10,514 nucleotides of DNA from the NCBI GenBank assembly GCA_020252385.1, contig JADCDC010000461.1:1-10514 (forward strand), read 5' to 3'. Made by a program: the position numbers and the translations under genes. Positions 1-8,600 of this stretch are shown piece after piece; positions within the stretch are counted from its first letter, which is position 1; the number at the start of each line of letters is the position of its first letter. The stretch is from Aestuariivirga sp. (GTDB lineage Bacteria > Pseudomonadota > Alphaproteobacteria > Rhizobiales > Aestuariivirgaceae). Under the pieces are notes generated by a model, which ran no database searches, was not told where the DNA came from, and was given only the letters and a program-made list of their open reading frames with translations.

Positions 1-385
1 CCCCCAACCCTAAGCAGGCGGAGGGATAGTCCGCCGCCGGGTCGTTGTTGGCGATCGAACCGCCGATCGTGCCCTTGTGGCGCACGTGGGGGTCACCGAT
101 GCCGCCCGCCAGGGCTGCAAGGCCGGGAATGGCCTTCTTCAGCTCGGCGCTGCCCGCGACCTCGGCATGGGTCGTGCCGGCCTTGATCACCACGGTGGCG
201 CCAACGCTGACGCCCGTGTTCTTAAGGCCGCCGAGGTCGATGATGTCGGAGGGCGACGCGAGGCCCTGCTTCATCGTCGGGATCAGCGTCTGGCCGCCCG
301 ACAGGTACTTGCCGTCAGAAGCGCCTTTCATGGCGTTGACGGCGTCCGCGACCGATGCGGGACGATGATAGTTGAAGTTTTCCAT
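1..385 (-). CDS. coxM: Form II CO dehydrogenase-like FAD subunit (CoxM family), N-terminal part, cut by window edge
   Basis: Medium, FAD-binding subunit of a molybdenum hydroxylase of the xanthine dehydrogenase / CO dehydrogenase family. It would pass electrons from the iron-sulfur subunit to an acceptor through bound FAD. Only the first 128 codons lie in the window; family members are usually about 270-290 residues. Visible FAD-domain motifs are LSGGQTLIP (about residues 28-36) and TIGGSIANNDPAADY (106-120), the latter being the typical TIGG...DPAAD flavin loop. The ATG at 383-385 follows a GGGAGG ribosome site (395-400), and the gene starts 18 bases after the coxL stop, so it is the third gene of an S-L-M operon. 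The last visible codons, from TTA at 11-13 to the edge, look unlike the rest of the gene and may be unreliable sequence. The family is clear; the substrate is not. Confidence 0.9.
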   Translation of the reverse strand, partial: MENFNYHRPASVADAVNAMKGASDGKYLSGGQTLIPTMKQGLASPSDIIDLGGLKNTGVSVGATVVIKAGTTHAEVAGSAELKKAIPGLAALAGGIGDPHVRHKGTIGGSIANNDPAADYPSACLGLG

Positions 386-403
386 GTCTTGGGTCCTCCC
401 GCC

Positions 404-2770
<2,367 letters not shown>

Positions 2771-2787
2771 GGATCGCTCTCCCAAAT

Positions 2788-3252
<465 letters not shown>

Positions 3253-3283
3253 CGGGTCCTCCCAAAATGGCCCCCCGCAGTTT

Positions 3284-3326
3284 CCGGACCGCTCTTCAAC
3301 CCTTGCGTCATCGGCGGTTGATCCGG
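3284..3326 (-). promoter_or_regulatory. Possible hairpin in the coxS leader
   Basis: Two nested inverted repeats sit about 30 bases upstream of the coxS ATG. TCAACC (3296-3301) pairs with GGTTGA (3316-3321), and CCGGA (3284-3288) pairs with TCCGG (3322-3326). Together they form an 11-pair stem with a seven-base bulge on one arm and a 14-base loop. The element lies between the candidate promoter and the ribosome site, so it would be in the cox transcript leader. No T-run follows and no known riboswitch motif was recognised. Confidence 0.3.
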
Positions 3327-3355
3327 CTGGGGGAGTTCTCTGATAGCCGGCGCGC

Positions 3356-3384
3356 ATACTCAACTGCGAGGATGGGAACGTCAA
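3356..3384 (-). promoter_or_regulatory. Candidate sigma-70-type promoter for the cox operon
   Basis: On the minus strand there is TTGACG at 3379-3384 (five of six matches to the -35 consensus), a 17-base spacer, then GAGTAT at 3356-3361 as a weak -10. Transcription would start near 3348 and give a leader of roughly 95 bases before coxS. The -10 is poor and no activator site was identified, so this is a suggestion only. Confidence 0.3.
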
Positions 3385-3480
3385 GTGCGGCACTTGGGCC
3401 GGGGACGAAAAAGCGCTGCCGACTCAAATTGTTGCAGCGCACACAGCAAACCGCGGCCGGGGCGGCGGCGTATGTGACAA

Positions 3481-3493
3481 TCAATTGATCAAT
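3481..3493. repeat. Overlapping AT-rich palindromes upstream of the DUF4864 gene
   Basis: TCAATTGA (3481-3488) and ATTGATCAAT (3484-3493) are both perfect palindromes and overlap, inside a CAAT-rich tract starting at about 3478. They lie immediately before the GGAGG ribosome site, in otherwise GC-rich DNA. They could be an operator or simply the AT-rich promoter-leader of this gene. Confidence 0.35.
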
Positions 3494-3506
3494 CGCGGAG
3501 GTTTGC

Positions 3507-3932
3507 ATGCGCCTGTTCCTGAGCCTGCTCGGCCTTGTGATGCTTCTGGCGGCACCGCTGCGCGCAGAATCACTGAGCGCGGCGGACAAGGCTGCCCTCC
3601 AGAGCGTGATCTCCGGCCAGATCGAGGCCTTCCGCGCCGAGGACGGGGCACGCGCCTACAGCTACGCGGCGCCGATGATCAAGCAGATCTTCCCTAATCC
3701 CGACGTGTTCATGAACATGGTGCGCCAGGGCTACCAGCCGGTCTACCGGCCGCAGTCCTTCAAGTTCGGCCAGGCGGGCCTCTCGGCCTCGGGCCGGCCG
3801 ATCCAGCGGGTGACGGTGGTGGGCCCCGACGGCATCACCTATGAGGCGATCTACACGATGGAGCGCCAGCCCGACGGATCCTGGCAGATCAACGGATGCG
3901 CCATCGTCCGCGCCCCGGACCTCGGGGCCTGA
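3507..3932 (+). CDS. Secreted DUF4864 domain-containing protein
   Basis: A 141-residue protein whose function is not known. Residues 1-20 form a clear signal peptide: M-R, a hydrophobic core LFLSLLGLVMLLAAPL, then RAES with cleavage likely after A20. The mature protein is predicted to be periplasmic. The rest matches my recollection of the DUF4864 family: a helix VISGQIEAFRAEDGARAYSYA (about 34-54), then FPNPDVFMNMVRQGYQPVYR (62-81), and a C-terminal sheet ending in YTMERQPDGSWQINGC. This alternation resembles small NTF2-like folds, but that is an inference. The ATG at 3507 follows GGAGG (3497-3501) by five bases. The gene diverges from the cox operon and converges on the DUF3750 gene with an 8-base gap. 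Nothing in the context defines its role. Confidence 0.85.
   Translation: MRLFLSLLGLVMLLAAPLRAESLSAADKAALQSVISGQIEAFRAEDGARAYSYAAPMIKQIFPNPDVFMNMVRQGYQPVYRPQSFKFGQAGLSASGRPIQRVTVVGPDGITYEAIYTMERQPDGSWQINGCAIVRAPDLGA
3912..3928. terminator. Possible hairpin at convergent gene ends
   Basis: GCCCCG (3912-3917) and CGGGGC (3923-3928) form a perfect six-pair GC stem with a five-base loop. It covers the last codons of the DUF4864 gene, just before the 8-base gap to the DUF3750 stop. No T-run follows on either strand, so it is not a canonical intrinsic terminator. It may slow polymerase or protect 3' ends from both sides. Confidence 0.2.
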
Positions 3933-3940
3933 CGCGGACG

Positions 3941-4687
3941 CTACAACAGGTCCAGCAGGCTCAGCTTGCCGAGTGACGGGAGCTTCACCGCGAGGTCGCC
4001 GGGGTCGATGCCGATGGTGGTGCCGAGCAGGTTGATCTCGAGCCCCTCCTCCAGTGCCAGCGTGAGGCCGATCAGCCCGCCGGCCGACACCACGATGCCG
4101 GTGCCGCTGGCGGCACGGGCCAGCGCCAGCCCCTGCCCCAGCCAATCCTTGCCGACGGCAACCGGCGGAAGCTCCGCCGCGAAGCCTTCCGTGTTGCGCA
4201 CCACCCAGGCGACGAAGCTGTTGGAATTGGGACCGGGCCACACGGTATAGGCGCCGCGCGCTGCGTAAGGATAGGCTTCGATCGAGGCCTCGATGCGGGG
4301 GATGAGGGCTGCCGCCTCGGGCCCGGAGATGTCGGCCACCACATAGGGCCGGTTGCCGTACCAGAAGGCATCCGCCGCCCAGCCGTTGCGGCGCACGGGG
4401 TTGCCCCAGCCGACGACGTCATAGCGCGTCCACCCGGCCGCCCCTTCGGCCTTCAAAACGATCGCCATGTGCTCGGCGAAGATCGACTTCCAGCGCCCGG
4501 TGCGGGCAGCGAGGATCAGGACCTTCGCCTCGCGCGTGTCCTCCGCCGCGGGGACGAGGCCCGATGAACTCCAGTCCGCACTGCGCCAGCTCTCCGCCCA
4601 GCCGCGCGACAGCGACAACCCCGCGCCAAGCAGGATGGGAAGAACAATCGCGAAGACCAGGAAGCGGGAGAGCATGCGCCGTATCAC
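3941..4687 (-). CDS. DUF3750 domain-containing membrane-anchored protein
   Basis: A 248-residue protein of unknown function, recognised as DUF3750 by its core motifs: VVGWGNPVRRNGWAADAFWY (about 91-110), YPYAARGAYTVWPGPNSNSF (139-158) and the following LPPVAVGKDW. Residues about 6-26 form a single hydrophobic segment near the N terminus with arginines before it, so the protein is probably anchored in the inner membrane with the bulk in the periplasm. The WPGPNSN and GKDW blocks are the most conserved-looking parts, but I know of no assigned reaction. The start at 4685-4687 is GTG; an internal ATG at 4673-4675 (MLSRFLV) is a good alternative, and neither has a strong ribosome site. It diverges from dapB across 83 bases and converges on the DUF4864 gene. 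Confidence 0.85.
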   Translation of the reverse strand: MIRRMLSRFLVFAIVLPILLGAGLSLSRGWAESWRSADWSSSGLVPAAEDTREAKVLILAARTGRWKSIFAEHMAIVLKAEGAAGWTRYDVVGWGNPVRRNGWAADAFWYGNRPYVVADISGPEAAALIPRIEASIEAYPYAARGAYTVWPGPNSNSFVAWVVRNTEGFAAELPPVAVGKDWLGQGLALARAASGTGIVVSAGGLIGLTLALEEGLEINLLGTTIGIDPGDLAVKLPSLGKLSLLDLL

Positions 4688-4770
4688 GGGTCAGGAAGCT
4701 CGGGGAGAATCTGGGCTGGAACAAGGCGTTCGGCGTTGCTAAGACGCAAGCCCAACGAAGGGATCAAGGC

Positions 4771-5571
4771 ATGAGACTTGCCATAGCCGGGGCCGCGGGC
4801 CGCATGGGCCGGGTGCTGACGCGGATCATCAACGAGACGCCGGGTGCCGAGGTCGCTGGCGGGATCGAGCCCAAGGGCTCAGCCCATGTCGGGGCCGACA
4901 TGGGTGTGCTGGCCGGGATCGGAGCCCTCGACGTCACGATCAGCGACGATCCGCTTTCGCTCTTCACCCGCATCGACGGCATCATCGACTTCACCGTGCC
5001 GCAAGCGACCCTGGCGCTGGCCGAACTCTCCGCGCAGGCGCGGATCGTGCATGTGATCGGCACCACGGGCATCGGCGAGGATGGCGAGGCGAAGATCAAG
5101 GCGGCAGCGCGTCATGCCCGCATCGTCAAGTCCGGCAACATGAGCCTCGGCGTCAACCTGCTCGCCGTGATGGTGCGGAAGGTGGCGGCGGCGCTGGGCG
5201 AGGACTTCGACATCGAGGTGCTCGAGATGCACCACAAGCACAAGATCGACGCGCCATCCGGAACCGCCCTGCTGCTCGGCCAGGCGGCAGCCGAAGGCCG
5301 CGGCATCGACCTCAAGACCCGCTCGGTGCGCTCGCGCGATGGGCACACGGGGGCAAGGCCCGTGGGCGACATCGGCTTTGCCACACTGCGCGGCGGCTCG
5401 GTCGTGGGCGATCACACGGTGATGTTCGCCGGCCCCGCCGAGCGGATCGAACTCACGCACAAGGCCGAAAGCCGGGACATCTTCGCGCGCGGCGCCGTCA
5501 GGGCTGCGCTGTGGGGCATGGACAAGAAGCCCGGCCTCTATTCGATGACCGACGTTCTGGGACTGGAGTAA
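4771..5571 (+). CDS. dapB: 4-hydroxy-tetrahydrodipicolinate reductase
   Basis: Cytoplasmic DapB reduces 4-hydroxy-tetrahydrodipicolinate to tetrahydrodipicolinate with NAD(P)H, in the diaminopimelate/lysine pathway that also feeds peptidoglycan. The 266 residues are close to the 273 of E. coli. The Rossmann motif GAAGRMG is at 7-13. The family signature EVLEMHHKHKIDAPSGTA (149-166) includes the expected catalytic H154 and K158 and the substrate loop PSGTA. The GTTGI loop (98-102) and the C-terminal RGGSVVGDHTVMF block are also present. The ATG at 4771 follows GAAGGGA (4757-4763) by seven bases. The same frame is open back to 4564, but that stretch reads antisense through the DUF3750 gene and was rejected. 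gpmA starts 3 bases after the stop, indicating one transcript. Confidence 0.97.
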   Translation: MRLAIAGAAGRMGRVLTRIINETPGAEVAGGIEPKGSAHVGADMGVLAGIGALDVTISDDPLSLFTRIDGIIDFTVPQATLALAELSAQARIVHVIGTTGIGEDGEAKIKAAARHARIVKSGNMSLGVNLLAVMVRKVAAALGEDFDIEVLEMHHKHKIDAPSGTALLLGQAAAEGRGIDLKTRSVRSRDGHTGARPVGDIGFATLRGGSVVGDHTVMFAGPAERIELTHKAESRDIFARGAVRAALWGMDKKPGLYSMTDVLGLE

Positions 5572-5574
5572 GCA

Positions 5575-6192
5575 ATGGACCGACTTCTCGTGCTCGTCCG
5601 CCATGGGCAGAGCGAATGGAACCTCAAGAACCTGTTCACCGGCTGGAAGGACCCCGACCTGACCGAACAGGGCGTGAAGGAAGCCCATGCGGCAGGCCAG
5701 AAGCTCAAGGCCAAGGGCTTCCACTTCGACATCGCCTATACGAGCGCGCTCTCGCGGGCCCAGCGCACGCTGAAGATCATGCTCGAGGAACTGGGGCAGA
5801 CGGGCCTCAAGACGGTGAAGGACCAGGCGCTGAACGAGCGCGACTATGGCGACCTCACGGGCCTCAACAAGGACGATGCGCGCAAGAAATGGGGCGAGGA
5901 GCAGGTGCACATCTGGCGCCGCTCCTATGACGTGCCGCCGCCGGGCGGCGAGAGCCTGAGGGACACGCTGGCGCGCTCGCTTCCCTATTACATGAAGCAC
6001 ATCCAGCCGGATGTCCTGTCCGGCAAGCGCGTGCTTGTGGCGGCGCACGGCAATTCCATCCGTTCGCTGATCATGGCGATCGAAGGGCTGACGCCCGAAG
6101 AGATCCTGAAGCGGGAACTCGATACCGGTGTTCCGGTGGTCTACCACCTCGGTGCGGATTCGCGGCCGGTCTCGGTCGAGGTTCTGGGCTGA
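5575..6192 (+). CDS. gpmA: 2,3-bisphosphoglycerate-dependent phosphoglycerate mutase
   Basis: GpmA interconverts 3-phosphoglycerate and 2-phosphoglycerate in glycolysis and gluconeogenesis, through a phosphohistidine intermediate in the cytoplasm. The phosphatase-superfamily motif LVRHGQSEWN is at 7-16, with H10 the phosphorylated residue. R61 (LSRAQRT), E88 (LNERDYG) and H158 (AAHGNS) complete the expected active site. PPPGGESLRDT (121-131) is typical of the dPGM family. At 205 residues it is the compact form known from alphaproteobacteria, shorter than the roughly 250-residue E. coli enzyme. The GGAG at 5565-5568 lies in the dapB end, six bases before the ATG, so translation is probably coupled. 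The next gene starts one base after the stop. Confidence 0.96.
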   Translation: MDRLLVLVRHGQSEWNLKNLFTGWKDPDLTEQGVKEAHAAGQKLKAKGFHFDIAYTSALSRAQRTLKIMLEELGQTGLKTVKDQALNERDYGDLTGLNKDDARKKWGEEQVHIWRRSYDVPPPGGESLRDTLARSLPYYMKHIQPDVLSGKRVLVAAHGNSIRSLIMAIEGLTPEEILKRELDTGVPVVYHLGADSRPVSVEVLG

Positions 6193-6193
6193 C

Positions 6194-6784
6194 GTGGCAG
6201 CAGCGGACGACCGGTTCGCGCGCATCGAGGTGACGTCCCGGGAAGCACTTGCCGGCTGGCTCGACGTCAATCACAAGCAGGCGGATTCGGTGTGGCTGGT
6301 GCTCCACAAGAAGGGTGGCGGCCGGCCGTATGTGCCGCTCGCCGAGATCGTGGAGACACTGATCAGCTATGGCTGGATCGACAGCCTGCCGCGCAAGCTG
6401 GACGAGAACCGATCGATGCTTCGGGCCTCGCCGCGCAAGCCGAAGAGCGCGTGGTCCGCCGTCAACAAGGCCGTGGCTGAGCGCTTGATCGCCGAGGGCC
6501 GCATGCGCGAACCGGGTCTCGCCACCATCACCCTGGCGCAGAAGACGGGCACATGGCACGCGCTCGATTCCGTGGAGGCGCTGACTATCCCTGACGACCT
6601 GGCGGCGGCCTTCCGTACGTCAGAGCCCGCGCGCGCCCATTTCGAGGCGTTTCCGCGCTCGGTGAAGCGCGGAATTCTCGAATGGATCAGCACGGCGAAG
6701 AAGCCGGAGACGCGCGCCGCGCGCATTGCCGAGACCGCCGCCAAGGCACAGCAAAACATCCGCGCCAACCAGTGGAAGAAATGA
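6194..6784 (+). CDS. YdeI/OmpD-associated family protein
   Basis: A 196-residue protein of the YdeI/OmpD-associated family (OmdA-type C-terminal domain). Some members have been linked to resistance to cationic antimicrobial peptides or bacteriocins, but the molecular role is not established. Family blocks are YVPLAEIVETLISYGWIDSL (46-65), RASPRKPKSAWSAVNK (77-92), then FEAFPRSVKRGILEWI (150-165) and the basic end PETRAARIAETA...RANQW (171-194). There is no signal peptide or membrane segment, so a cytoplasmic location is likely. The GTG start at 6194 is one base after the gpmA stop, with GAGG inside the gpmA end as a distant ribosome site. It is chosen because the family similarity begins right after it. 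Upstream codons of the same frame overlap gpmA and read as shadow. It converges on the short-chain dehydrogenase gene with a 7-base gap. Confidence 0.88.
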   Translation: MAAADDRFARIEVTSREALAGWLDVNHKQADSVWLVLHKKGGGRPYVPLAEIVETLISYGWIDSLPRKLDENRSMLRASPRKPKSAWSAVNKAVAERLIAEGRMREPGLATITLAQKTGTWHALDSVEALTIPDDLAAAFRTSEPARAHFEAFPRSVKRGILEWISTAKKPETRAARIAETAAKAQQNIRANQWKK

Positions 6785-6791
6785 GTGCGCT

Positions 6792-7538
6792 CTAGCGCCC
6801 GCCCGAGACGTTGAGGATCGACCCCGTCACATAGGACGCGGCGGGGGAGAGGAGCCATGCCGCGGCTTCGGCGATCTCCTCCGATGTGCCTGCACGCTTC
6901 ATGGGGAGATTCGGCGCGAAGTCGGTGGCGAAACGCTCGCCGTGGTGCATGGCGTGGATCGGCGTGTCGATCACGCCGGGGCGGATGGCATTGACCCTGA
7001 TCCCCTCCGTCGCCACCTCTCGGGCAAGCCCGATGGTGAGGCTGTCGAGGCCGCCCTTGCTGGCGGCATAGGGTACCTCGTTCGGAAGCCCGCCCAGCAC
7101 CGCCGCCATGGAGGAGATGTTGACGATGGCCCCACCGGCACCGCCGCGCGCCGTCGACATGCGGCGGACCGCCTCCCGGCAACAGTAGATGGGGCCTGCG
7201 AGATTGACGGCAAGCACGCGCTCCACCGTCTCCCGCCGCACTTCGGCGATGGGCTCCACCGCGACGATGCCGCCCGCGTTGTTGACGAGCCAGGTGATGG
7301 GTCCAAGCTCGCGATCGACCCTCGCGAACATGGCGGTGATCTCCGCCTCGCTCGCCACGTCGGCGCCGATGGTGATGGCCTTCGCCCCGCCCGCGCGGAT
7401 CTCCGCGGCGACGGCCTCTGCCTCCTCCGCATGGGTGCCGTAATGGACGGCGACGCTGGCGCCCGCCCGCCCCAGCGCGCGCGCAACCGCGGCACCGATG
7501 CCGCGGCTCGCGCCCGTGACGATGGCGACCGGCGTCAC
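6792..7538 (-). CDS. SDR family NAD(P)-dependent oxidoreductase
   Basis: A classical short-chain dehydrogenase/reductase of 248 residues, predicted cytoplasmic. The cofactor motif TGASRGIG is at 8-15, NNAG at 86-89, N111, the serine pair S142/S143, and YAASK with Y157 and K161. This is a complete catalytic set, though the Ser-Tyr spacing is one residue longer than in many members. The C-terminal GSILNVSGGR is typical of FabG-like and sugar or polyol dehydrogenases. A His/Lys-free position after the first strand does not clearly settle NAD versus NADP. The start is GTG at 7536-7538, three bases after the ABC permease stop, so it is very likely the last gene of the importer operon and translationally coupled. 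That context suggests a sugar, polyol or related hydroxy compound as substrate. The exact reaction cannot be told from sequence alone. Confidence 0.93.
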   Translation of the reverse strand: MTPVAIVTGASRGIGAAVARALGRAGASVAVHYGTHAEEAEAVAAEIRAGGAKAITIGADVASEAEITAMFARVDRELGPITWLVNNAGGIVAVEPIAEVRRETVERVLAVNLAGPIYCCREAVRRMSTARGGAGGAIVNISSMAAVLGGLPNEVPYAASKGGLDSLTIGLAREVATEGIRVNAIRPGVIDTPIHAMHHGERFATDFAPNLPMKRAGTSEEIAEAAAWLLSPAASYVTGSILNVSGGR

Positions 7539-7541
7539 CTT

Positions 7542-8600
7542 CTAGGCAGTCTTCCCGGCAGGTGCCGGGGCTTCGGCGGCCCCGCCCTTCGCCTCAAACA
7601 CGCGGAACCTGACGCGCTGAGCATCGATGAACATGGCAAGCATGATGATGAGGCCCTGGATGACCTTCACCCAGAACACGTTGACGTTCATCAGGTTGAG
7701 GCCACGGTCGATGGTGGAAAGCAGCAGCACGCCGCCCAAGGCACCCAGCATCGTGCCGCGCCCGCCTTGGAGGCTGATGCCGCCGATGACCGCCGCCGCC
7801 ATGACGGTGAAGATGTATCCCTCGCCGAGGTTGGCCTGGATCGAGCCGACGCGGCCCGCCAGCATCCAGCCCGCGAAGGCGGCGAGAAGGCCGCTCAGCA
7901 CATAGACCTGGCGAACGCGCTTGTCCGCGTCGATGCCCGACGCGATCGCCGCCTGGCGGTTGCCGCCGATGGCATAGAGTTCACGCCCGAAGCGGCGGTG
8001 GTTGAGGATGATGTGCCCGAGGATGAACACCGCCGCCGTGGCCACGACCGCGACCGGGATCTTGACCACGCCCGGAATGTCGATCAGCGCCTTGTGGCCA
8101 AGCCAGAAATAGGTTTCCGCCGGCTCGTAGCCGAGCCCGCTGACCGGGGTTCCCTTGGTGAAGGCCATGATCAGGCCGCGCAGGATCAGCAGCATCGCCA
8201 GGGTGACGATGAAGTTGTTCATCTTGCCCATGGTGATGAGTGCGCCGGTGATGTAGCCCACCCCTGCCCCCATGGCGAGGATGACGATGATGGCGAGCCA
8301 CGGGTTCATCATGATGTCGCCGCCCCAATGCGGCGCCGCCGCGGGCACGATCAGGAACATGCCGACAAGGCCTGCGAGCCCCAGCGTCGACTCGGTCGAG
8401 AGGTCGAAGTTGCCGGTGATCAGCACGAAGGTCTGCCCCACCACGAGCACGCCGAGGATCGCCGCCGCCGAGAGGATGTTGGTGATGTTGGTGGACGACA
8501 GGAAGACCGGTGACTGCGTCACGAAGAACAGGAACACCAGAATGAGGATCACCCAGATCAGGTGATCCATCAGTGTCGGCACATATCTAGACGCTTGCAT
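7542..8600 (-). CDS. Sugar-type ABC transporter permease (RbsC-like family)
   Basis: Inner-membrane permease of a carbohydrate-uptake ABC importer, 352 residues, in the ribose/xylose/galactose permease family (BPD_transp_2). Hydrophobic segments lie at roughly 14-28, 40-62, 70-88, 100-122, 129-148, 180-200, 232-250, 263-300 and 308-326. Family marks are NFDLSTESTLGLAG after the second or third helix, the cytoplasmic coupling block GRELYAIGGNRQAAIASGI (205-223) and AAVIGGISLQGGRGTMLGAL (269-288). The C terminus is a short Ala/Pro-rich tail. The ATG at 8598-8600 overlaps the end of the ATPase gene by 14 bases and follows GGAG (8608-8611) by seven bases, which supports this start over Met11. One permease gene is present, so the channel is presumably a homodimer. 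The transported sugar is not identifiable here. Confidence 0.93.
   Translation of the reverse strand: MQASRYVPTLMDHLIWVILILVFLFFVTQSPVFLSSTNITNILSAAAILGVLVVGQTFVLITGNFDLSTESTLGLAGLVGMFLIVPAAAPHWGGDIMMNPWLAIIVILAMGAGVGYITGALITMGKMNNFIVTLAMLLILRGLIMAFTKGTPVSGLGYEPAETYFWLGHKALIDIPGVVKIPVAVVATAAVFILGHIILNHRRFGRELYAIGGNRQAAIASGIDADKRVRQVYVLSGLLAAFAGWMLAGRVGSIQANLGEGYIFTVMAAAVIGGISLQGGRGTMLGALGGVLLLSTIDRGLNLMNVNVFWVKVIQGLIIMLAMFIDAQRVRFRVFEAKGGAAEAPAPAGKTA

Noticed and set aside
3253..3393. N-terminal extension of coxS
   Set aside because: No ribosome site, composition unlike an iron-sulfur subunit, and the ATG at 3252 with GGGAGG gives a normal-length protein.
3432..3449. Imperfect dyad TTGC...GCAA in the cox-DUF4864 intergenic region as an operator
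   Set aside because: Only the outer four bases and a central position match, which is expected by chance in this length of DNA.
4707..4754. Nested short inverted repeats (GGGCT...AGCCC, GCGT...ACGC) upstream of dapB as a riboswitch or attenuator
   Set aside because: The stems are four to five pairs with long unpaired stretches. No lysine-riboswitch features or leader peptide were seen, and the gap is only 83 bases.
4564..4770. N-terminal extension of dapB in the same frame
   Set aside because: The extension reads opposite to the DUF3750 gene and lacks similarity to DapB. The ATG at 4771 has a good ribosome site and begins the canonical MRLAIAGAAGRMG.
4879..6270. Open frame of 463 codons on the minus strand across dapB and gpmA
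   Set aside because: Shadow of two well-recognised genes, with antisense-type His/Arg-rich composition and no ribosome site or domain.
6726..8513. Open frame of 595 codons on the plus strand across the SDR and permease genes
   Set aside because: Antisense shadow of two clear genes, with Asp/Arg/His-rich low-complexity composition.
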